The position numbers were made by a program, and so were the translations under genes. The notes under the pieces were generated by a model, which saw only the letters and a program-made list of their open reading frames with translations, was not told where the DNA came from and did no database searches. A DNA stretch of 64,000 bases from Lineus longissimus (taxonomy: Eukaryota > Nemertea > Pilidiophora > Heteronemertea > Lineidae), in assembly GCF_910592395.1 (NCBI RefSeq), contig NC_088312.1, forward strand, positions 11,968,001 through 12,032,000, given 5' to 3'. Below, in pieces: positions 54,440-64,000 of this stretch (positions are counted from its first letter, which is position 1; the number at the start of each line of letters is the position of its first letter).

Positions 54440-56058
54440 GTTCCTGGTTCAGTTTTCAGTTATGTGATCTGACGAGTGCTTTGTGCATGAGAATCGAAAA
54501 TGCTGCTGACATTTACTTTTGACACGGACTGTCATGTTACATCTTAAACGTGTGTGTGGTTATTTTTTTGCGGTATTAGTGATGTGATTTGGTCGAGAAA
54601 AATGTGCGACACATGCTGGCCTGATATGGTATTGTAACATTTAGCCTTAGTCCGTTTCAAGGTTGCTAGACTTGATATTTCTGTATAGAATCTGTATAAC
54701 ATGTACTAGTATTTTGATTTACTTGACTGGATGTATAATCTAAATTTGGCGTTCTCCTGTCTTCAGACAAAGTGAATGAAACATTTTTAGTGCCCATCCT
54801 CCTTATTTTTATGCACATCACCACAATGTTCGATTTTTTATTTCTTGAAATATCTGATAACCTTTGACAGTCTTACAAATAGTTTTTATCCAATTTGCAG
54901 GAACTAACATATTTGATTCAGTTCATCCTTTATTTCACTTACAAATAACTGTTGGTGTCCATGCAACTGTCAATGTTTAATCTTGTACACCCCCTCCTCA
55001 AGGGCATGACACACTCATGACAAGTTTTCTGAATCTGGTGGCAAAAGCTATGGACATCCAATAGCGACTGTCAAAAACAGAATCGGCTAGTTACACCCCT
55101 TGCCAAAGACATGTCAAGACATATGACCCCACTTTGATGAGTGTTCATCAAGATTGCAACACAGTTACATGTACAGGCTCATAAGGATGCATGGGGTGAT
55201 ATGCCAGATGAATACTTCCTCTAATTAACCACTGGTACGTGATATGTAACTCCCAAGTCACTGACAATTCCATGACTCAGCAGAAGGGGGGGGGGGGTAC
55301 AAGACCTGCATTGATACATGTAGTTGCATTTATCAGGTGTTATCCAATACAAACTTTGCTTCAAAATTACTGATACCTTATTGAATTTATGCTTTTACTT
55401 TTCCTGCCGAAAAAGATTTCAAGCAAAACTCATATGGAGGGAAGTCCTATTAACAAACACGACAAATATTGAAACTTGCACTGTTGGCTGCAGTTTAACA
55501 TTGAGTCATTGCAGAGGGAAAAATGCCCCATATACATTGATAATTACTTTGTCACCTTGAGAATAGAGCTGCCTCCAGTATTTCAAGATGTAATTATAAT
55601 CAAAACATGTATTGTTTGTCAAGACTGCTCGGGAAGTCTTAAAGGCACAACTTGGGTGTGAGAAATGTTGGTTTTCCACACAAGAATGGCTTCCACCAGG
55701 ACCCTGACTTCTCCAAACAGGATCATTGAAAAATCATCAAACTGCAGAATATTTCTCTTGAATGGATTGTAACTGTAAGCCTACTAGAATTTCGCAAGCC
55801 ATAGCAAAAATCTCCTCGCAACACTAGGGAAAATATTTAGATCAGCATTCGTGTGACACTGCATTTGGTGACACACAGTGGTGAGTAGACACATTATCAT
55901 CCTGATCACCTAGATCCCACGTCCAAGTTGTTCCTTTAAAGGACCTTCATTACTCAGCTGCTAACTGCCCATCAGTCACCCCCTATTCTACTTAAGTAGT
56001 TTCCATCAACAAATTGCACAAAAAAAGAAAAAATTCAAAATCAGACAGAATTATCGTA
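54440..56058. other. 3' flank, nothing recognised
   Basis: Contains a G homopolymer near 55286. The small open frames at 55324-55661 show no family resemblance. Confidence 0.5.
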
Positions 56059-57702
56059 GAGTAGAACCTCCCTTAGCGGACACCTCTGCCAGGCGGACAC
56101 CTCTACATTACGGACACGTCCGGCCAGTCCTGATTTTTTTAGCTCAGCTGACAAGCTGAGCTATTCATATGAGTAAATGGTAGAATGAATGTCCGTCTGT
56201 CTGTCTGTCTGCCTGTCTGTCTGTCCGTTAAACAGGCACGTTTCAAAACTATTGCGGATAGGCGATAGATTTTCCCTATAAGCCATTTAGACCCTTCAGG
56301 ACTCCTGAATAGACCAAGTGTGGGTCCGGCAGGATTAACAGTTTGGCCACCAGGGGGCAAAAAGCCTAAATCACAAAACAATTTTTTGGCGCTTTATTCA
56401 AGCAGATAGAAGCTTGAAATAAAGTTGAAAAGGACCGCATGCATGTAGGTCTTGAAACTACTAAGAGTAGTTTTGATTGATACTACCAGTTGGCGTTACT
56501 GAACCAAAATCTGTGTTGACCTAGTTTAAGCTTGATTTGAATTTCCCGCTCTTGTATGACTCTGAAGGTTGTGGGTTCCAATCCCACTTCGGGTCAATTT
56601 TTTTTTTTTTTTAATTTTTACTTTTTTCACTTGTAAATACATTTTCTTTACTTTTTTGAATAATTTGGTGGGCGGCCATCTTGGTTTTTTTTTCTATTTT
56701 AAAGCCTTTGCTGTATCCAGAGTGACATGAATTTTATGGTTGGTGTACAATAAGTCTCCTTTACATGATATCACATGGGCTTTCTATTTGACCTACTTTT
56801 CAAGGTCAGCCTGGCTCAGGCACTTAGATTTGACTGATAAGTGGCATATTTGTCACCATTTAAAAGTCTTTTTACTTTGGTATGTTTGCCTGATATATTG
56901 ACAAAACTGAGGTTGAAAGAGATCTATCGGGTACTTTCCATGTTCATATATTTCAGCTGAGCGCCAGGCCCTTGGGCCTCTTGTTCTAAGTCATTTCCAA
57001 TGACAAAAACCTCTGTACGGCGGACACCTCTCTACTCCGAATTGCGGACAGGGCGATGGCCAATTTTTGGTCCAATTCCCTCCCAATTACGGACAATAGG
57101 CAAAAACAATGGTTTCCCACGTGCGCTTGGAGAGTCAAGTAAACCCGACAGGTGTGATATTTGCGTAATTAATCAACGTAATTACCCCATGGCATTGTGA
57201 TTTTGTATCCTAATTAAGCCGTGGCATTGTTTACTCATCTTTTCAACAAATCACATAGGCCTATTGTGTCAACGGACACTCATAAATCCATGCGGTTTTG
57301 TCAGTGTTGCGGCGAATATGCGTTAGTAGAGAAATTTGAAAAAATTAATCATTAATCAAAGGTGGCTGATGGACAGAAATGATGGTGTTTTTTCACACAT
57401 TATGACATGTCAAGGAGATTTTGCAATAAAAGGGGCACCTTTTACTAGAGAGATTATTCACTTTCTGAGTTCCAAAGTAGCTCACGTCATTCAACGCAAC
57501 ATCACAAGGAAATACCGATCAGCCAACAGGTTTAAAGTTTCTACGCTAGATGTCGACACAGAGAAAACCAAGACCTGCAAGGCAGGAACTTCAAATCAAC
57601 CTATGGGACGATTTGGCATAACCACTCTATTGTGGACACATCTCTATTGCGGACACCTGGGCCCAGTCCGATGGGTGTCCGCAATAGAGAGGTTGTACGG
57701 TA
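56059..57702. mobile_element. long pogo/mariner-like element interrupted by a Helentron-like insertion
   Basis: The left end is GAGTAGAACCTCCCTTAGCG and the right end CGCAATAGAGAGGTTGTACG. The interior repeats GCGGACACCTCT(C/A) and ATTACGGACA. The 56136-56985 segment is a separate element inserted within it. A 124-codon frame at 57336-57710 overlaps the right part; I see no DDE/D transposase motif in it. Confidence 0.7.
56136..56985 (+). mobile_element. Helentron/HINE-like element, nested copy
   Basis: Starts TTTTTAGCTCAGCTGACAAG and ends TTCAGCTGAGCGCCA, GGCCC-TT-GGGCC, TCTTGTT, like the longer copy at 24257. Contains a (CTGT)n run near 56190-56225 and a tRNA 3'-half-like stretch, GTGGGTTCCAATCCCACTTC, followed by a T-run near 56570-56610. 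Confidence 0.7.
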
Positions 57703-57704
57703 CT

Positions 57705-59555
57705 TTCTGATGTTGACTCTGATTCGACCCGAGTTAGCTCTCCACGCATTGACCCTTTCCATGTGGAACGATGCACTAGTAAGGCATTTCCTGGAGTAAG
57801 GATCTACCCTGTGACGTCCCGGTGCTGATATCGATCTTTCCGACGTCACGCTGATGGCGCTGATTACCCGGCAACTGTGACGACATGGAAATGACGTTAA
57901 CAGTAATTTCATTTCTATTTTAATTTTTATGAGGTGTGCTAGTATGCAGCGTCACTTTTGAAAACTGTTTGATTTGCCCTAAAAAAGATATACATGTATC
58001 ACACGTAATGGATTCTAGTCTTGATTAATTGGTTAATTTTGGTATAAGAACCTAAAGGTGCTTAATTGATATTACTAATTAATAACATTATTAATAAATT
58101 CTTTAAGAACAAGTATTGTATAACTTATATTGTACATGTACTTTAGCACCAATATTGTCTATATGCACTTGTTGGTCAAAGTTATTGACTTGATGTATAA
58201 AGCATTTGTAAGCGTAAAAGTATAAATAGTGTCTCGGTGCGCTGAAATATCTCAAATATTTCGGCACTGCTGGGTACTGTACAGTAATTGGTCCGTTTTT
58301 TGTACCCGTGTAGATAGTTTAACTGAGGGTACCGCATGCTTTACTTTTACCATGATAATTATATATCAGGTGTAGTGCAATCAGCGCAATTTAAGCTCTT
58401 TAACTTATGACGTATAAAAGTAGTATTTATAGAAAAATTCAAGTCATTGATATGAGAGTTTGAAGTTGAACTTACATGATACATGTACTCTCCATTTTGT
58501 TTATAATGCATTTCTACGGTTGACCTGCATACAAAGCTATATTACATTGCAAAACCATTCCAAACCAATGTGTTAAATTCATTTCTCAAATGGGGTGAAT
58601 CGAAAAAAACATTGGCCATGATTCCAATACTTGATAGATTTTCATTTGTCCATGGACCCGCCGGACGAATTAATCTGGAATGGAATGGTCCTGCTCCGTG
58701 ACATATGTATAGCACGGTATGCTGGTCCCTCGTAATTTCATTAGTGACGCACTCATGTAGCTGATGTTTTATCAAATAATAATCATTGTGACGACTGTCC
58801 ATTTAATTCATAAAACTGATTTCATTTGTAAATTTATGAGAGAAAAAATATGGAGTTTTGTTTCGTAAAGTATTAATTGAATTAGTAAACTATTGGAGTG
58901 AACTTGTTAACTATTCCAAACTTAACTCATATGCTCAATATCTGAGGCACTGTTTAATGCACGCACACAGCCCAAAGCATCAACAAGCATCACCAAGTAA
59001 TGTGTAAGATCGTAAGTGAGGTTAGATTCCTGAGTTAAAGTGAAATTGCGTGTCAGTAACATGATTCCCTTCCCGCACCTCAGTCTGTCTTACAGCAATT
59101 AATGCATCATGAAGTCATACACGAGAGCCTGAATGTATATAAACCCTATTGCAAGGCCCTATTGTCCACATGTTCATCAGAGTAAATCTTACTGACCTGT
59201 GCTGGACTTCTCAACAGGAAATGAGAAATGGTACATTTTCTCAGATGGTGAAAATGGTGAAATTCCCTTTAACTGAACATTTATGCTGCAGCTGACATGG
59301 TTAACCAGTTGGACTCAAGTGTGTTTTATGAGCAAAGTTTATGAAGAGCTTCCGTCGCTGAATGCATTTTCAGTTTATTCCTTATTTTGAAGCCATCTTT
59401 TTCAAAATGGTAAAAAAGGATGTATCTCGTTTTGGGATGAAACTCTTCGTATCTTACACTAAAATTGTAAAAACCAAGCTAAATTTCAAACCTTACCTCA
59501 TTCAGAGAAAACTCATTATTACTCACATTTCTTGGAAATCTAATTTCAAAAACTA
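57705..59555. other. intergenic or long 3' UTR, nothing recognised
   Basis: AT-rich. Has an AATAAA at 58093-58098. A possible degenerate TTAA MITE at about 57748-57900 (ACCCTTTCCATGTGG ... CGACATGGAAATGACGTTAA). Confidence 0.4.
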
Positions 59556-59559
59556 GAAT

Positions 59560-60440
59560 GGCACTGGGCATCTCCTCTCAAAGGATATGTTAAGTCTTTA
59601 AAGTACTATACTAATATCACTGTACAAAATGAGTTAACAATATCTAATAATCTAAAAGAATATGTTGAGTCTAAAGTATAACTAGTACCACTGTACAACA
59701 TGAGTAAACAAGTTCTAATCTAAAAGGATATGTTTAGTCTATATTACAGGACGGTACAGGACTACTAGCATCACTGTAAAAATGAGCAAACAATATTTTA
59801 CCTAAAAGGATATGTTGAGTCTAAAGTACAACTAGTACCACTGTACAACATGAGTAAACAAGTTCTAATCTAAAAGGATATGTTTAGTCTATGTACAGGA
59901 CGGTACAGGACTACTAGCATCACTGTAAAAATGAGCAAACAATATTTTACCTAAAAGGAAATGTTGAGTATAAAGTACAACTAGTACCACTGTACAAAAC
60001 GAGTGAACTATATCTTATCTACAAGGATATGTTGAGTCTAGATTCCAACCGGTACCACTGTACAAAATGAGTGAACAATATCTTACCTACAAGGATATGT
60101 TGAGTCTAAAGTATTTTGTACAGTAATACTAGTTGTACGTTAGGCTCAACATATCCTTTTAGATTATCACTGTACAAAAAGAGGCAAACGATTTCTAATT
60201 AAAAAGATATGTTGAGTTTAAAGTATAACTTTTTACTCATTTTCTGCAGTGATACTGGTAACACTTAAGACTCAACATATTATTTTAGATTATCACTGCA
60301 GAAAATGGGCCAGCAATACATGTTGCTAATCTAATTAACATGATTAAGGGATGTGTCGAGTCTAATGACGTATGACTAGGATCACTGTACAAAATGAGCA
60401 AACACTATCTGATTTGAAAGAATATGTTGATATGTAAATT
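59560..60440. repeat. minisatellite of about 65 bp with inverted units
   Basis: Units of AAAGGATATGTTGAGTCTAA plus AGTACAACTAGTACCACTGT and ACAAAATGAGTAAACAATAT. Around 60110-60300 some units are inverted (GGCTCAACATATCCTTTTAG). A larger block of about 125 bp is itself duplicated (59700s and 59830s). Confidence 0.9.
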
Positions 60441-60730
60441 TGTGAAAAATGTTGTAAAATTTCCTGTTCTAATCTGAAGTCATAGCCAAGTTTTTGCCAA
60501 GTTATTTTTGTTGTCGCATTCCTCGTTATTTTGCTTGAGTGAAATGTCCTGATGATTTCAAACTAGCCAGCTCCGGCAAGTCACTCCCGTATGAAGTATA
60601 CGGAGAAATTTACGTACGGCCTCACCACAAATTCCACTACATCACGCATAGAATTGATAGGCCTACTGACACATCTTATGTGAGCGTCTTTTTAGCTCAA
60701 ACTCACTATAAATACACTGGTTTGCATGTA

Positions 60731-60906
60731 CAGTGGAGCCTCCCTTTGTGACATTTCTCTATTAAGGACAACCTCTCTATTAAGGACACTAGTTTTGGTC
60801 CCAAATTGGTTGTTTCCATTCAATTTGACCTCTCTAATCAGGACACCTCTCTATTAAGGACAGCACTTCTCAGTCTCAAGGGTGTCCTTAATAGAGAGGT
60901 TCTACC
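60731..60906. mobile_element. pogo/mariner-like MITE
   Basis: TA-CAGTGGAGCCTCCCTTTGT at left, CCTTAATAGAGAGGTTCTAC at right. Same family as 12387. Confidence 0.85.
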
Positions 60907-61167
60907 ATACATATCTGATGACTATTACTGTAGCCGTCGGTCTAAACAGCATGTTGGCCTTCCATACTCAGAACAGATCATAGACAACAACTTGGCCTCA
61001 CTGTTTGGAGAGAGCGTTCTATAGTTATTGCTACAAAAATGTATTGCCAACTCATTTGATGACACAGATCCTCAGGAAATACCTTTCAGGGTGGTCCATA
61101 TAGGCCTTAATTGGCAAGGGCAAAAATACATAATGACTGCAATCTAGCTTTTACTTCTGATTCGGAC

Positions 61168-61390
61168 CATCATCATGCTAATTGCTGTGGATATCAGACT
61201 TTTAACTTTAGAACTGAACATGCTAATTGCTGTGGATATCAGACTTTTAACTTTAGATCTGATCATGCTAATTGCTGTGGACATCAGACTTTTAACTTTA
61301 GATCTGATCATGCTAATTGCTGTGGATATCAAACTTTTAACTTTAGATCTGATCATGCTAATTGCTGTCAATATCAGACTATAAAGTGCG
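61168..61390. repeat. 45-bp minisatellite, five copies
   Basis: The unit GATCATGCTAATTGCTGTGG continues ATATCAGACTTTTAACTTTAGATCT. The period is a multiple of three, so it yields a spurious HANCCGYQTFNFRSD repeat protein on the plus strand and another on the minus strand. Confidence 0.95.
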
Positions 61391-61537
61391 ACCTAGGTTT
61401 TATATTCGGATCTGATCTCAATTTATATCCAGAACTACGACCTACATGTGCATGTAGCTCTTACCAACATCTGATTACACTAATTAACACTTTTACCATT
61501 TCACATGTTTCTACTTTAGGTATGACTATCATTTTTA

Positions 61538-61716
61538 CTAGAACTTGAAATCCTAAAGCAATCGGAGCTCCTTCAAAATGAAGGGAATCCCAAGTTAAAA
61601 CATGGGAGGCTGTTTAGTGAAAAACTTAGAACAGATTACCCACCCTTGAAGTTGGCATTCATTTTGTTTTCAGAGAGTTTTAATTGCTTTAGGATTTCAA
61701 GTTCTAGCAAAAATAA
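61538..61716. mobile_element. MITE with long inverted repeats, second copy of the 36350 family
   Basis: CTAGAACTTGAAATCCTAAA at left, TTTAGGATTTCAAGTTCTAG at right: at least 20-bp perfect terminal inverted repeats. Confidence 0.85.
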
Positions 61717-62445
61717 TGATCAGCTCTAAGAATTCTTATCTGGATGATGCCCAAGTCAAGGAGTAGTGCAGTATGTTAAAGTTAAGCCAAACACAATATG
61801 ATGTATTAACATTGTTTAACACCAAAGTTCATAATCAGTTTCCAATTCCTCCCCCAAAATTGGGTCATTGGCATGTTTATGGTTGCCTTGATTTCTCAGG
61901 CAAGAAGATCCCCAAGGCAGCATATATTTCCGAATGGAGCACGTCGATTGACCCACAAACAAGAGATAATTATCTAACGAGACAAAAATGTTATGCTTGC
62001 GCAGGTCATTGCAAGTGTCTGAAACATGGACCAAAGATAAATATCTAACCTAGCGGTGACCGGTTTTACCGATAGACAAGCAAATTTCTCACTCATAGTG
62101 TATTTGATTGTTGCCTGTCGCGTTGATTAAAATCTCTTGTTTGTGTGGTACTTTAGAATTCATCAGGGCATTCACATCAGTTGTAGATTGGGTCATTTTT
62201 CTTTCATAAACCACGCATGTCATTTGTGTATATTTTTGTAGTTCATGACCCATGATTGATCATGTTGGAATAAAATGTCGAGATGAGTACGATATGTTGT
62301 CTTATTCTGCTTTAGGCTGATTGCCAAAACACCCTGTCGGACACTATCACAAGCAGACCGCCCATCTTTGGGGTACTGATGATTGGGACACCCTGTACGA
62401 CACCATCACAAACACAGGGATTCCATGTGCGACACGGTCCCGAGT

Positions 62446-62632
62446 AGTCTGCATGACTGCAACACTCAATAAAGCATTTCTTGACCCACAGTATAGTAGA
62501 GACAGTATAGTAGAGACCACCAGCCCAGACGGGGTTAATATCGCCATGAAGGTTTAATACTCTACTAACGATGAAAATTCCCTTAAAAAAATATTCCCAC
62601 GGTCTGAGCCAAATGTGCTGCAAGGGTTAATT
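62446..62632. repeat. direct repeat copy 1 flanking the LINE fragment
   Basis: GTAGTCTGCATGACTGCAAC through GCTGCAAGGGTTAA matches 63331-63512 with a few differences, including a partly duplicated ACAGTATAGTAGAG. Confidence 0.9.
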
Positions 62633-62758
62633 ATTATTATAGTTCTTTTTTCGTACTAACAAGTACAATCAAGAGGTGCAAGTGCAGATACAAAGTGATG
62701 TGCTACAACAAAAGAGAACAGAACAAGACAAAATTGTCTTTACACCTTGATATTTACC

Positions 62759-63448
62759 CTACCCCACACACAGATCAGCCAAGATAAACTCAATCTCTTC
62801 CTTCTCCAGAATTTCAAAGTTCCTTTCTTCCTTCATAATGACCAAGTCTCTTATAACACCCGCATTGTCCTTGACTGACTGATCTACATTTTCAAGTCGT
62901 CTTACATCTACATTACATACGTCATCTCTACAACAGTTCGCTTTCTCACATAGTATTGCAATGTTTTTTGATACCGTAGATCTACTACCCTCGAGTGCCA
63001 ACTGGCCACATCTCCTAACAAGCTCGTTTCCGCTATTTAGAACCGAGTACATGAATTTAACGAAGCGTGCGTACAGCTGTATGTCAAATGGTGTATCAAC
63101 ACAGATCAGAGGAAGCAGGTTCCTGTGGGTCATATATGGCAAATTAAAAATTTTTCGGACACATTTCCGCCACGCTACACACACTTTTTCTAGTTTCCTA
63201 GGAGTGAAGTCCCATAAGACACAGCCATACAGGGCCATTGCAAATGACTTGAAGAGCTTGTATTTGATATGAGAGAAACAATGACCAAACACAGATATTA
63301 AATTGTTACTACGAGAGTAAGTCTGAGAGTAGTCTGCATGACTGCAACACTCAATAAAGCATTTCTTGACCCACAGTATAGAGACAGTATAGTAGAGACC
63401 ATCAGCCCAGACGGGGTTAATATCGCCATGAAGGTTTAATACTCCCAA
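62759..63448 (-). pseudogene. C-terminal fragment of a LINE reverse-transcriptase ORF
   Basis: A 229-codon minus-strand frame. SFAMALYGCVLWDFTPRKLE then VCVAWRKCVRKIFNLPYMTH and RNLLPLI are the motif block after the reverse-transcriptase domain of CR1/Jockey-like LINEs (LYG..LWD, WRK..R.I..LP..TH). No catalytic YxDD is present, so it is 5'-truncated. The first roughly 40 codons come from the flanking repeat, so the start is not real. Coding after about residue 55 is convincing. Confidence 0.75.
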
Positions 63449-63512
63449 ACGATGAAAATTCCCTTAAAAACATATTCCCACGGTCTGAGCCAAACGGGCT
63501 GCAAGGGTTAAT
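63331..63512. repeat. direct repeat copy 2 flanking the LINE fragment
   Basis: Same sequence as 62446-62632. Together the two copies bracket about 0.7 kb containing the LINE coding fragment. Confidence 0.9.
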
Positions 63513-63742
63513 ACACAACCTTATACCCAGGATCAAAAAATGAAAATTGCAGGTGTAATGTATTGAGAAATTTGTAACTTTTTCCTAGGAACAAGGTTTC
63601 CATTTACCCTCTCATCCCATTTGGCTCTCACCCTTATTGGCTTCTTCTACCTTATGAAAATGATACACCTTATTTCTCTCAAAATTAACCCCCTCCGTGC
63701 GATATCGTTGCCTATCAATTTTACATTAAAAGTATGTTCCTT

Positions 63743-64000
63743 TTTAGCTCACCTCTTGGGAGCTTATACGATACCGTGGCCTCCGTCGTCCGTCGGCCTC
63801 CGTCGTTGTCCGTGTTTGCAAACAGTAGCTAAGGGTTCATTTTCACCTTGTTTGGACTCCTGTGTGGTCATTTTCCCTTAGGTGGTTAACCATTTGAGGA
63901 AAGCTATTGCAATGTGCCGAGCTTGCCCTAAAGTGTTTATTTCAGACAGTTGTTCTCAGGTGGTTAAACATGGACTTGTCTATTTTCTGCTTTTTACCTA
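63743..64000 (+). mobile_element. start of a TTTTTAGCTCACCT interspersed element, cut by the window end
   Basis: CTTTTTAGCTCACCTCTTGG is followed by GAGCTTATACGATACCGTGG and CCGTCGTCCGTCGG. It is similar at its start to the Helentron-like elements at 24257 and 56136. This head sequence is, from memory, common in lophotrochozoan genomes. Confidence 0.55.

Noticed and set aside
56560-56610. tRNA gene 3' half with T-run terminator
   Set aside because: Only a T-arm/acceptor-like stretch is visible; no matching 5' half or anticodon arm, and it lies inside a transposon.
57336-57710. 124-codon frame as a host gene
   Set aside because: It overlaps the terminus of a pogo-like element and has no recognisable domain; kept only as possible transposon remnant.
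61111-61548. Cys/His-containing HANCCGYQTFNFRSD repeat protein, zinc-finger-like at first sight
   Set aside because: 45-bp minisatellite; no conserved finger spacing, and an equally open repeat frame exists on the opposite strand.

Overview
The window is intron-rich metazoan DNA, most likely from a marine invertebrate. A lophotrochozoan such as a mollusc or brachiopod is my inference. It rests on canonical GT-AG introns, dense MITE, SINE and minisatellite content, and an interspersed element starting TTTTTAGCTCA..., which I associate with mollusc-type genomes. No bacterial or viral gene set is present.

One gene accounts for essentially all convincing coding sequence. It is a plus-strand orthologue of the Rac guanine nucleotide exchange factor TIAM1/TIAM2, called still life (sif) in insects. 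I could join 20 exons (called E1-E20 here) from 2298 to the stop at 53079-53081. Every junction keeps the reading frame, giving 4833 nt and 1610 residues. In order the protein has: a disordered Ser/Pro-rich N-terminal region (E1-E3), the N-terminal PH domain (E3-E6), the coiled-coil/extra CC-Ex module (E6-E8), a Ras-binding domain (E9), a PDZ domain (E10-E11), a Ser-rich linker (E11-E12), the catalytic DH domain (E13-E17), the C-terminal PH domain (E18 to start of E20) and a long basic/Ser-rich tail (E20). The true start codon is not identified and probably lies upstream of the window. One 129-nt candidate upstream exon (1620-1748) is in phase.

Several features suggest unusual or alternative splicing. 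(i) The 3' end of E3 with its splice donor is tandemly amplified into 22 copies of an 83/86-bp unit (6775-8604). (ii) The 15.5-kb E8-E9 intron holds two 51-nt open blocks with splice signals and matching phase, encoding related peptides ending EY-E-(L/S)-VSP-(V/A)-R. They look like duplicated alternative mini-exons. (iii) Reading through the E11 donor gives a coding-looking extension ending at a stop at 30764-30766, predicting a form without DH-PH. (iv) A 129-nt coding-looking island lies in the intron that interrupts the DH domain (34979-35107).

The rest is intron, 3' UTR and intergenic DNA full of repeats. These include TA-flanked pogo/mariner-like MITEs, TTAA-flanked piggyBac-like MITEs (one carrying a 44-bp palindromic minisatellite), Helentron-like elements nested inside two other transposons, tRNA-derived SINEs, a duplicated 440-bp inverted-repeat element, about nine minisatellites, and a fragment of a LINE reverse-transcriptase ORF on the minus strand near the right end (62759-63448).
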